The notes below the pieces were generated by a model. The model worked only from the letters and a program-made list of their open reading frames with translations, did no database searches and was not told the origin of the DNA. The position numbers were made by a program, and so were the translations under genes. Below, one piece after another: positions 1-6,395 of a DNA stretch of 6,529 nt (position 1 is its first letter; the number at the start of each line of letters is the position of its first letter). The DNA comes from Planctomycetota bacterium (GTDB lineage Bacteria > Planctomycetota > Phycisphaerae > UBA1845 > PWPN01): NCBI GenBank assembly GCA_020346805.1, contig CP070790.1, positions 2,100,610 through 2,107,138 on the forward strand. Reading direction: 5' to 3'.

Positions 1-1
1 G

Positions 2-856
2 GGAGGAATCTACTGCGTTAACCAAAGCAGTCCGACGATAGCGAACTGCAATATAAGTGGTAATGCAGTGACAAAACGTAGCGATGGTAACGGAGCAGGA
101 ATTTGCTGTGAGAATTACTCCAGTCCTTCGATCACCAACTCTACCATTAACGAAAACACGGCCGGTGATGTAGGCGGCGGAATCTTTTGCATAAACGACT
201 GCAACGCGACCATTACAAATTGCGATATCAGCGAGAATAGAGCCATTTGCGGAGAAGGGGGAGGTATCTTCATTAATAACAGCAGTCCTCACATCAATCA
301 TTGTACGATTAGCGATAATCGCGGCTGCTTTGGCGGCGGATTGTACGCTTATAAAGGGTACCAATATACCATTCCCTGTGCCCCGGTAGTCAGCGAATGT
401 CTGTTTTCCGGAAACGTGGCCAGTGGGCGTTCTGATTCAGACGGAGGGGGAATGTACTTTGATACGAATTGCGCTGCCACAGTGGTTAACTGCACAGTAA
501 CCGGCAACCAAGCGATCGAGGGCGGCGGTATTTACTGCCGAATTGGCGAAACGACGATCACGAACTGCGTGATCAGCTATAACAACGCAGAGAAACTTGG
601 AGGAGGGATATGGGGTGGAACAGCCCGGAACTGCATGATCATCGGGAACTCGGCTAAAAATGGCGGTGGGCTCTGCGCTTCGGCTGTGAACTGCACCATT
701 ATAGGTAACAAAGCCGACTATTATGGTGGCGGGTGCCTCTCGAAAGGTGAAGCGGACGATTGTTCTTTGACCAACTGTATCCTATGGGCCAACGAGGCCG
801 AACAAGGACCCGAGCTTGCTGCTGTCCATTATTTGACTTATAGCTGCGGGCTCACT
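2..856 (+). repeat. Beta-helix module 1: about ten PbH1-type rungs (left end missing)
   Basis: Protein-level tandem repeats, each opening with GGG or GAG and carrying an N-C dipeptide followed by I/F-x-x-N. Nine of ten rungs have Cys at the NC position (for example TNC, VNC, RNC); one has TNS. Rungs are 21 to about 37 residues long, and two consecutive rungs (599-661 and 662-724) are exactly 21 residues each. The array ends at the ILW motif at 779, which begins the transition to the cap. The N-terminal cap seen in modules 2 and 3 (a 'PTIQAAIDAA' or 'NNGTSWTDAF' type segment) is absent here, so it presumably lies upstream of the window. Confidence 0.9.
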
Positions 857-3800
857 GTGGCGTACTGCGATATTCAGGGCGGACAACAGGCGGTGTATGT
901 CCAAGACTGCCCGCTCAACTGGGGCCAAGGCAATATCGATTTGGATCCGATGTTGGCCTTTCCGCCCTATGACTTGCATCTTACAAGCGGTTCTCCTTGT
1001 ATCGATGCCGGCACCAACACGCCGCCTGGCGAGCTGCCTCCTAATGATCCGGATGGTAATGTACGATCCCTTGACGGGGACGGAGACGGGATCGCAACAA
1101 CGGACATCGGAGTATATGAATTCAACCTGAATCTGCCATGTCTTGCCCTGAATCCTTACGCAATTCAGATGAGTGCCCACCTGGAGACTATGCCGGAGGA
1201 TGGTCTCCTTTCGATTCGCAATGTGGGAGGTGGTACACTTTATTGGGAAATCGTTGAAGACTGCCCCTGGCTCGAGGTAATGCCACCAAATGGCGCGTCT
1301 GACGGCGAGATCGATAATGTGGCGCTGCAGTTAGATCTCACGGGCCTGACTTACGGTGACTATGCGTGCGAGTTAACGGTCCAGGCAACCCCGGCGGCAA
1401 ACAGCCCACAGACAGTCGATCTCCAACTGCATGTCTATGGATACCGGCGGGTGCCCTCCGAATACCCGACTATTCAGGCTGCCATCGACGCCGCCATCGA
1501 TATGGACATCGTTCTGGTAGCCGATGGAACATACACCGGCCCCGGCAACAAGGACCTGGACTTCCGAGGCAAATCCATCACCGTCCGGGGTGAAAATGGT
1601 CCGAGCACATGTACCATTGATTGTGAGGGCGCCGGCCGTGGCTTCCACTTCCGATCCGGTGAGAATTCTGACGCCATTGTCGAAGGGTTCACCATCACCA
1701 ATGGTAATGTTTCTGACGATGGGGGGGCGATCATGTGTACCGATGACAGCAGCCCGACGATCCGCAACTGTATAATTACTCAGAATTTCGCCATGCGCTA
1801 CGGGGGTGGGATTTACTGTACCTACGGAAGCAATGCGAACATCTTCGGTTGCATGGTGATCCAAAACATTTCAGAGAACTCCGGCGGCGGCATCTGCGGA
1901 TATAGCACGATCGTCGAAGGATGCACAATCAGTTCAAACACCGCTACGATTTCTGGAGGCGGATTTAGCGGTCGGACCGTTTACAACTCCACTATCACCG
2001 GGAATTCTGCAGAACGTGGTGGTGGAGTTTACGGCTCAGCCGCGAACTGCATGATCAGTAATAATCGGGCGGACTACGGCGGCGGCTGCTTCCCGTACTA
2101 CCGCGAAACGATTGTTGCCTGCACAATTACGGGGAACTCAGCCTCCGTGTACGGTGGCGGCATCTATATCCGGTTGGAACACATATCGCATCCGGACTCG
2201 ACTATCATCGGGTGCGTTATTGCCGATAACATCGCTCCCCATGGCGGCGGGATTTATACCTGCGACCATGCCGAGCCAAGGATCATCAACTGCGCCTTCT
2301 CCAATAACAGCGCCTCCGCCAGGGGCGGAGCCATCTGCTGCAATATCTACAGCGGTGCCAGAATCACCAATTCGATTCTATGGGACGATTCCTCACCTCA
2401 GGGACCGGAAATTGGTCTCTACGAGGGGGCTGGCGCCATTTCGGTTGCTTACTGCGATGTGCAGGGCGGTGATGGTGCTGTCTATCCCGGCAGTGGACTT
2501 GTGGATTGGGGCGAAGGCAACATCGACCTTGATCCAATGTTCTTCGATCCACCGGGTAACCTAACATTGCGGGCCGGTTCACCCTGCATCGATGCCGGAG
2601 ATAACATCGCTGTGCCCGAGGACGTCTTCGACATAGATGGCGATGGCGATATAACGGAACGAATTCCGCTCGACCTCAATGGCAACTTGCGCTTTGCGGA
2701 TAAAGCGGATACCGATGACACAGGTGTTCCCGATCCTCCTGATTACATGGAGATCGTCGATATGGGCCCGTACGAGTATGACCCAGACTACGATCATGAT
2801 GGGATTCTTAATGTTGATGATAATTGTCCCGTCATACCCAATCCTCTGCAAACCGATAGTGATAATGATGGTCGTGGAGACGCATGTGACCCATGTCCGC
2901 AGGACCCTGATAATGACGCGGATCAGGACGGTGTGTGTGGCAACGTAGATAACTGCCCCAACACTGCTAATCCCGATCAGTTGGATTCCGACAGAGATGG
3001 ACTCGGGGACGCATGCGATCCAGAATTTCTCTTATACGTCGATATCAATGCCACGGGATTAAACAATGGAACCAGTTGGACCGATGCCTTTAACAAGATT
3101 CAGGATGCCCTCAATCTCGCAGCAACGAATACAACTGATCACGTCATTAAAATCTGGGTGGCGGCGGGGACATATTTACCTGCGGGTCCCGGAGGGGATC
3201 GTAATACGAGCTTCCAACTTATCAACAAGGTTGCGGTTTACGGCGGTTTTGCCGGCCATGAGGATCCGGCTACGTTTAATCTGGATGATCGTGACTTCGA
3301 AATCAATGAAACTATCCTCAGCAGCGATCTCAACGGTGACGATGGGCCGGATTTTGTCAACAACAGCGAAAACAGCTATCACGCAGTAAAGGCAGTGGGG
3401 GTTATTGGCGACACCATTTTAGACGGCTTCACTATCACCGCAGGTAATGCCAACGGACCCGAACCAGATAACAACGGCGGGGGAATCCTGCTCGATGCTA
3501 GCAGCCTCACCATCAGTAATTGCACATTTAGCTACAACAGCGCATCAGATAACGGCGGCAGTGCGTTCATCGACAACGGCAGCGAACTAATCATAGTCAA
3601 TTGCAGGCTCACGGAAAATGTTGCCGACAGAGGCGGTGGAATCGGCAGCAACAACCAGAGCATTTTGACCTTGACCGACTGTACGATCATTAATAACTCA
3701 GCAAAGTTCGGTGGTGGCATCTATAACGCTATTGATTCAAATGCAGAACTTACCAATTGTGTGTTTATAGGAAATATTTCCAATGCTATCGGCGGAGGGA

Positions 3801-4768
3801 TGTGTAATTTTCGTACCAGCACCGCCGCATTAACCAATTGCCTGTTCAGCGGTAATTCGACCGGCAGTCGAGGCGGTGGAATGTGCAGCGTTTCTAAAAG
3901 TAATCCCACAATAACTAATTGCACCTTCAGTAGCAATTCGGCAGACAGAAAAGGTGGAGCTATATCCAGCGCCAACGACAGTAATCCTGTATTGGCCAAT
4001 TGCATATTATGGGGCAATAATGCCGGAGACCTCTACGACGAGGTCGCCCAAATCGAAACCCTTCGAGGCACGGCAACCGTCGATTATAGCTGTATTCAAG
4101 GCTGGACCGGCGATCTTGGGGGAACCGGCAATCACGGAGACGATCCATTATTCATAGATCCCGATGGTCCTGACGATGCAGTAGGTACCGAAGACGACAA
4201 CCTTCGACTTCAAAGAATCTCGCCTTGTATTGATGCAGGTTATAACGATGCTGTGCCGGATGGGGTGACTACCGATCTCGATGGCAATCCGCGGTTTATT
4301 GACGGTGATGATGACGAAATTACCACTGTTGACATGGGTGCATATGAGTTGCAGGTTATTTCGGTCGATCTTGATATTCTGCCCGACGATTGTCCGAATC
4401 AGCTAACCGTAAACACTAAAAACAAGGGCAGGCTACCCATGGCCATAATCGGTACGGAAACTTTTGAGGTGAGCCAGATCGATCTTGAATCCATTTCGAT
4501 AAACGGCACTGTTTTTCCGGTCCGTGTGCCGAAGATTGAGGATGTGAGTACCCCAGTCGAAGGCCAGAAGTGTGAATGCCATATTGCAGGGGCGGACGGT
4601 CGTGATGACGTGGTAATCCACTTCTATAGGCGAGAGATAATCCTTGCTTTGGGCCTGGATGCAATGGAACCCGGCACAGTTGTTCCCATCACCGTTTATG
4701 GTTTGCTGCAAGATGGTACGTTATTCAGGGCAACCGATTGCATTACGCTTATGCATAGAGAGGATTAG
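2..4768 (+). CDS. Giant exported three-module right-handed parallel beta-helix protein, 5'-truncated by the window edge
   Basis: The frame is open from position 2, giving 1588 visible residues to a TAG stop at 4766-4768. The GTG at 68 lies inside a rung and is not the true start. Residues are numbered here from position 2. Visible order: beta-helix 1 (1-285); Q-type cap (310-373); BACON-like domain (380-480); beta-helix 2 (481-790); cap (839-926); TSP3 repeats (929-1006); beta-helix 3 (1010-1334); cap (1379-1450); C-terminal beta domain (1451-1588). The rungs repeat a GGGIxC ... TNCxIxxN pattern of about 20-30 residues, which is the signature of Pectate-lyase-like PbH1 helices. The catalytic Lys/Arg arrangement of a lyase is not recognisable, so an enzyme role is unsupported. 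Such proteins are usually exported surface or matrix proteins that bind or display. The C-terminus shows no PEP-CTERM, LPXTG or membrane segment. The signal peptide would be upstream and unseen. Family and domain assignment is strong; the biological role is unknown. Confidence 0.96.
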   Translation, partial: GGIYCVNQSSPTIANCNISGNAVTKRSDGNGAGICCENYSSPSITNSTINENTAGDVGGGIFCINDCNATITNCDISENRAICGEGGGIFINNSSPHINHCTISDNRGCFGGGLYAYKGYQYTIPCAPVVSECLFSGNVASGRSDSDGGGMYFDTNCAATVVNCTVTGNQAIEGGGIYCRIGETTITNCVISYNNAEKLGGGIWGGTARNCMIIGNSAKNGGGLCASAVNCTIIGNKADYYGGGCLSKGEADDCSLTNCILWANEAEQGPELAAVHYLTYSCGLTVAYCDIQGGQQAVYVQDCPLNWGQGNIDLDPMLAFPPYDLHLTSGSPCIDAGTNTPPGELPPNDPDGNVRSLDGDGDGIATTDIGVYEFNLNLPCLALNPYAIQMSAHLETMPEDGLLSIRNVGGGTLYWEIVEDCPWLEVMPPNGASDGEIDNVALQLDLTGLTYGDYACELTVQATPAANSPQTVDLQLHVYGYRRVPSEYPTIQAAIDAAIDMDIVLVADGTYTGPGNKDLDFRGKSITVRGENGPSTCTIDCEGAGRGFHFRSGENSDAIVEGFTITNGNVSDDGGAIMCTDDSSPTIRNCIITQNFAMRYGGGIYCTYGSNANIFGCMVIQNISENSGGGICGYSTIVEGCTISSNTATISGGGFSGRTVYNSTITGNSAERGGGVYGSAANCMISNNRADYGGGCFPYYRETIVACTITGNSASVYGGGIYIRLEHISHPDSTIIGCVIADNIAPHGGGIYTCDHAEPRIINCAFSNNSASARGGAICCNIYSGARITNSILWDDSSPQGPEIGLYEGAGAISVAYCDVQGGDGAVYPGSGLVDWGEGNIDLDPMFFDPPGNLTLRAGSPCIDAGDNIAVPEDVFDIDGDGDITERIPLDLNGNLRFADKADTDDTGVPDPPDYMEIVDMGPYEYDPDYDHDGILNVDDNCPVIPNPLQTDSDNDGRGDACDPCPQDPDNDADQDGVCGNVDNCPNTANPDQLDSDRDGLGDACDPEFLLYVDINATGLNNGTSWTDAFNKIQDALNLAATNTTDHVIKIWVAAGTYLPAGPGGDRNTSFQLINKVAVYGGFAGHEDPATFNLDDRDFEINETILSSDLNGDDGPDFVNNSENSYHAVKAVGVIGDTILDGFTITAGNANGPEPDNNGGGILLDASSLTISNCTFSYNSASDNGGSAFIDNGSELIIVNCRLTENVADRGGGIGSNNQSILTLTDCTIINNSAKFGGGIYNAIDSNAELTNCVFIGNISNAIGGGMCNFRTSTAALTNCLFSGNSTGSRGGGMCSVSKSNPTITNCTFSSNSADRKGGAISSANDSNPVLANCILWGNNAGDLYDEVAQIETLRGTATVDYSCIQGWTGDLGGTGNHGDDPLFIDPDGPDDAVGTEDDNLRLQRISPCIDAGYNDAVPDGVTTDLDGNPRFIDGDDDEITTVDMGAYELQVISVDLDILPDDCPNQLTVNTKNKGRLPMAIIGTETFEVSQIDLESISINGTVFPVRVPKIEDVSTPVEGQKCECHIAGADGRDDVVIHFYRREIILALGLDAMEPGTVVPITVYGLLQDGTLFRATDCITLMHRED
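929..1120 (+). other. C-terminal cap of module 1, choice-of-anchor Q-like
   Basis: This segment follows the order GNIDLDPM, then GSPCIDAG, then a DPDGN turn, an Asp-rich DGDGDG loop and DIGVYE. The same order recurs after modules 2 and 3. It resembles the conserved segment annotated in many bacterial beta-helix proteins as a 'choice-of-anchor Q' domain. I assign that name from memory of the motif, not from a search. The Asp-rich loop suggests bound calcium, which is an inference. Confidence 0.7.
1139..1441 (+). other. BACON-like beta-sandwich linker between modules 1 and 2
   Basis: About 101 residues show the BACON pattern: LSIRNVGGGTLYWEI, then a 'PWLEVMPPNG' turn equivalent to the family's W-L-x-V-x-P-x-x-G, then a long 'LDLTGLTYGDYACELTV' strand region ending in 'VDLQLHV'. 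BACON and related domains are extracellular Ig-like units often attached to carbohydrate-active proteins, where they bind carbohydrate or act as spacers. No homologous unit occurs between modules 2 and 3, where TSP3 repeats take its place. Confidence 0.75.
1442..2374 (+). repeat. Beta-helix module 2: N-terminal cap plus about nine PbH1-type rungs
   Basis: The module begins with a typical N-terminal cap: VPSEYPTIQAAIDAA, then VADGTYTG, GKSITVRGENG and VEGFTITNG. This is the classic entry of bacterial 'right-handed beta-helix' proteins. About nine rungs follow, opening at GGAIMC (about 1724), GGGIYC, GGGICG, GGGFSG, GGGVYG, GGGCFP, GGGIYI, GGGIYT and GGAICC. Seven of nine carry Cys at the NC position. 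Two neighbouring short rungs (1955-2017, 21 residues; 2018-2077, 20 residues) match in place and sequence the short pair in module 1. The module runs into an ILW motif at 2375. Confidence 0.9.
2516..2779 (+). other. C-terminal cap of module 2, choice-of-anchor Q-like
   Basis: The cap shows GNIDLDPM, GSPCIDAG, a longer Asp-rich insert (DIDGDGDITERI, then DLNGNLRFAD) and DMGPYE. It is longer than cap 1 because of the insert around 2617-2755, which includes 'DTDDTGVPDPPDYMEIV'. It is clearly homologous to the module 1 cap: 33 of 52 residues are identical without gaps over the stretch ending at CIDAG, counted by hand. Confidence 0.7.
2786..3019 (+). repeat. Thrombospondin type 3-like calcium-binding repeat array between modules 2 and 3
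   Basis: About 78 residues contain repeated Asp-rich units of TSP3 type: 'DHDGILNVDDNCP' then 'NPLQTDSDNDGRGDACD'; a shorter 'CPQDPDNDADQDGVCG'; then 'NVDNCPNTANPDQ' and 'LDSDRDGLGDACD'. The DxDxDGxxD spacing and the paired Cys residues (NCP ... DACD) are the family hallmarks. Known TSP3 arrays bind many calcium ions and form a rigid stalk. Here the array would make a calcium-stiffened joint between two helices in the same protein. Confidence 0.92.
3029..4003 (+). repeat. Beta-helix module 3: distinct N-terminal cap plus about seven PbH1-type rungs
   Basis: The entry differs from module 2. It reads LLYVDINATGLNNGTSW and 'DAFNKIQDALNLA', then 'IWVAAGTYLPAG', a VAVYGGFAGHE turn, a long 'NETILSSDLNGDDG' segment and 'LDGFTITAGNANG'. 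This is a second well-known bacterial beta-helix N-terminal type (YVD...G.NNGTSW...IWVAAGTY.P). Seven rungs follow, all with Cys at the NC position (SNC, VNC, TDC, TNC, TNC, TNC, ANC). The rungs are regular, 25-27 residues, with no short pair. The bases are locally AT-richer than in module 2. Confidence 0.9.
4136..4351 (+). other. C-terminal cap of module 3, choice-of-anchor Q-like
   Basis: The segment reads GDDPLFIDPDGPDD, NLRLQRISPCIDAG, a DLDGNPRFIDGDDDE turn and VDMGAYEL. It has the same order as caps 1 and 2 but is more divergent: it lacks the VAYCD...QGG and NIDLDPM wording shared by those two, and has 'VDYSCIQG' just upstream instead. Confidence 0.72.
4352..4765 (+). other. C-terminal beta domain of the giant protein, function unknown
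   Basis: About 138 residues starting 'VISVDLDILPDDCPNQL', then 'GRLPMAIIGTETFEVSQID', 'SISINGTVFPV', 'EDVSTPVEGQKCEC', 'DGRDDVVIHF' and 'TDCITL'. I recognise this as the kind of domain that recurs at the C-terminus of exported bacterial proteins (V-D-[LI]-D-I-x-P-x-x-C-P-N, then L-P-[VM]-A-I-x-G-T), but I know no firm function or name for it. Four Cys residues (one in DDCPN, two in CEC, one in TDC) could form two disulfides. It occupies the place where a sorting or anchoring domain would be expected, so an export or attachment role is a guess. Confidence 0.55.
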
Positions 4769-4960
4769 TGAAAAGACAACCAGGGGAGGGGCTTGCGATA
4801 TAAATGTCGATGGGGCATTTTAAATGTTTTGTGTGGCAGTAATGAGAACCGATTGATTACCCGTCATGCAGCAGAAGAACCGGAATCCAGGGCCTCTGGA
4901 TGCTTATTCCCACTCCCAGTATTGCATCCCTGACCAAAATCAATTAGCAATATAGGCATT
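4769..4960 (+). other. Intergenic region between the two genes, no confident promoter or terminator
   Basis: These 192 bases separate the stop of the beta-helix gene from the start of the propeller gene. They contain a direct repeat TAAATGT (4801-4807 and 4821-4827, exactly 20 bases apart), the near-palindrome CATTT-T-AAATG (4816-4826), and a 6-bp hairpin ATCCAG/CTGGAT with a 5-base loop (4885-4901). The hairpin lacks a T-tract, so it is not a standard terminator. Before the ATG at 4961 only a weak TAGG (4953-4956) stands where a ribosome binding site would be. The gap argues against tight translational coupling of the two genes. Confidence 0.5.
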
Positions 4961-6379
4961 ATGTGCCACAAAAAACTGAGCCAATATCGGAATCGCTTAT
5001 ATTTACATGTTCCACAAATATGTGCGATCTTCATACTCTTCGGGTCATTGTCGGCCATCAACGGCCGAGCCGATGCGCAGGCGCCTGATATCAAAGATCT
5101 GCTGCAAAGAGAGGTAATGCGCAGCCGGCCGGATTACATCGTGTACGTTCCCGGCCACTATGACGGCTCAACCAACGATTCCCATAACGAACACTTCCTG
5201 GTTTTCGAAGGTCCCGACGGTTCACTAATGGCCGTCTGGACCCAATCCGGAGGAGGTAAATCACAAGTCAATCGAATCATGTATTCCCGCTCCGACGACG
5301 AGGGCGTAACCTGGGCGCCGCCCAAACGCCTGGTCGGGCCGGCCGGTCCCGACGATCCCACACACATGGCCAGTTGGGCATTTCCCATGGTCTCCAAATC
5401 CGGACGAATCTACGTGCTCTACAACCGCAACCAAGGCAACTACGGTTGGATAAAAATGCACACCGGCACCATGGAAGGCATATACAGCGACGACAACGGC
5501 AAAACATGGTCAACTCCCCAGAATATCCCCATGCCCCCCAGCCCCTACGATGACCCCGAAGGCAAGATCCCCGCCGAGTGGATCGTTTGGCAAATTCCCA
5601 CCCGCGATCTTAAGGGCGGCTACATCGTGGGGTACAGCCATTGGGTGAACTATGCCCGGGCCCAGCTGAAAAAAGTTGAATCCTGGACCCAGATCGAATC
5701 CGTCGTCGAGTTCATGCGCTTTGCAAACGTGGATGACAATCCGCAACCCAAGGATCTCCGCGTAAGCTACTCAGCCTGGGGCGAAAAAGCCCTGCGGGTG
5801 CCGCACTTTAAGTATCCTCTGCTCAGCATCGCCCAGGAACCGAGCATCGTGCGGTTACCCGATAAACGCTTGTTCTGCACCATGCGGACCAACAGCGGTT
5901 ATATCTGGTACAGCATCTCCGCCGACGACGGGCGAACATGGTGTAATACCCGGCCGCTGCTGCGCAAGGACTACGGAGAACCTATACTCCAGCCCGTATC
6001 CTGCTGCCCCATCTATCAACTGCACGACGGCCGCTACATATTGCTGCACCACAACAACCGCGGTGATTGGACCGTTGAACCGGAAAATACCTGGGGGCCC
6101 CGCCGGCCCGCCTTCATCGCCCTGGGCGAATTTCGGCCCGGTGCCGACCAACCCATCTGGTTCAGCAGGTCAAAGCAGTTCATGGATAACGACGGATTCG
6201 GCGTGGACGGGAAAAAGGGTAACGGAGATGCCAAGGTAAACACCAATATCGGCGTTTACCCAAGCTTAACCACCCGTGGCGGCAACAACGTACTATGGCA
6301 CCCGGATCGCAAATTCTTTCTGGTAGGCAAGAAGGTCACAAATGAGTTCCTCGCTGACCTGAAAGCACCAAAGAAATAA
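4961..6379 (+). CDS. Exported sialidase-superfamily (BNR/Asp-box) beta-propeller protein, probably not a classical sialidase
   Basis: The 472-residue protein starts at ATG 4961, the first conventional start after an in-frame stop at 4931-4933; later starts would lose the signal peptide. Residues 1-39 form a signal peptide: basic n-region, hydrophobic 20-33, likely cleavage ADA|Q at 39/40. Three Asp boxes (S-x-D-x-G-x-T-W) lie at 111-118, 176-183 and 320-327, the hallmark of six-bladed sialidase-fold propellers. E293-P-S-I-V and R309 in TMRT are spaced 16 residues apart, like the Glu/Arg pair of GH33 sialidases. R381/R382 and Y433 in YPSLT may match the third Arg and nucleophile Tyr. The N-terminal RIP arginine is missing (the segment reads NEHFLVF), and there is no Asp between 88 and 111 to act as acid/base. 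It may be a glycoside hydrolase of another specificity or a glycan-binding propeller. The propeller looks complete, ending with 'DRKFFLVGKKVTNEFLADL'. Confidence 0.95.
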   Translation: MCHKKLSQYRNRLYLHVPQICAIFILFGSLSAINGRADAQAPDIKDLLQREVMRSRPDYIVYVPGHYDGSTNDSHNEHFLVFEGPDGSLMAVWTQSGGGKSQVNRIMYSRSDDEGVTWAPPKRLVGPAGPDDPTHMASWAFPMVSKSGRIYVLYNRNQGNYGWIKMHTGTMEGIYSDDNGKTWSTPQNIPMPPSPYDDPEGKIPAEWIVWQIPTRDLKGGYIVGYSHWVNYARAQLKKVESWTQIESVVEFMRFANVDDNPQPKDLRVSYSAWGEKALRVPHFKYPLLSIAQEPSIVRLPDKRLFCTMRTNSGYIWYSISADDGRTWCNTRPLLRKDYGEPILQPVSCCPIYQLHDGRYILLHHNNRGDWTVEPENTWGPRRPAFIALGEFRPGADQPIWFSRSKQFMDNDGFGVDGKKGNGDAKVNTNIGVYPSLTTRGGNNVLWHPDRKFFLVGKKVTNEFLADLKAPKK

Positions 6380-6395
6380 GCGACAAACGACATTA

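Noticed and set aside
68..70. GTG as the start of the giant beta-helix gene
   Set aside because: The frame continues upstream to position 2 with a clear rung (GGIYC ... TIANCNISGN), so the GTG encodes an internal Val.
1373..1864. Minus-strand open frame of 163 codons
   Set aside because: It lies wholly within the strong + strand beta-helix frame, its translation has no recognisable motif, and it has no separate regulatory signal. It is a shadow frame.
2..4003. DNA-level tandem repeat, CRISPR array or diversity-generating cassette
   Set aside because: The repetition is at protein level (GGG ... NC rungs). The nucleotide copies are divergent and of unequal length, with no constant repeat and spacer and no reverse transcriptase or template repeat.
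4028..4045. Perfect inverted repeat GACCTC/GAGGTC inside module 3
   Set aside because: It is only a 6-bp stem within coding sequence, expected by chance in a gene this long, and nothing nearby suggests regulation.
4885..4901. Terminator of the beta-helix gene
   Set aside because: The 6-bp hairpin is 117 bases past the stop and is followed by GCTTATTCC, not a T-tract.
4922..4956. Sigma-70-like promoter TTGCAT with TAGCAA or TATAGG before the propeller gene
   Set aside because: The -10 matches are poor (about 3 of 6), and the TATAGG choice would leave almost no leader before the ATG. It is not supportable without transcript data.
4864..5094. Minus-strand open frame across the intergenic region
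   Set aside because: It overlaps the signal-peptide region of the propeller gene, has no family features and has no visible ribosome binding site.
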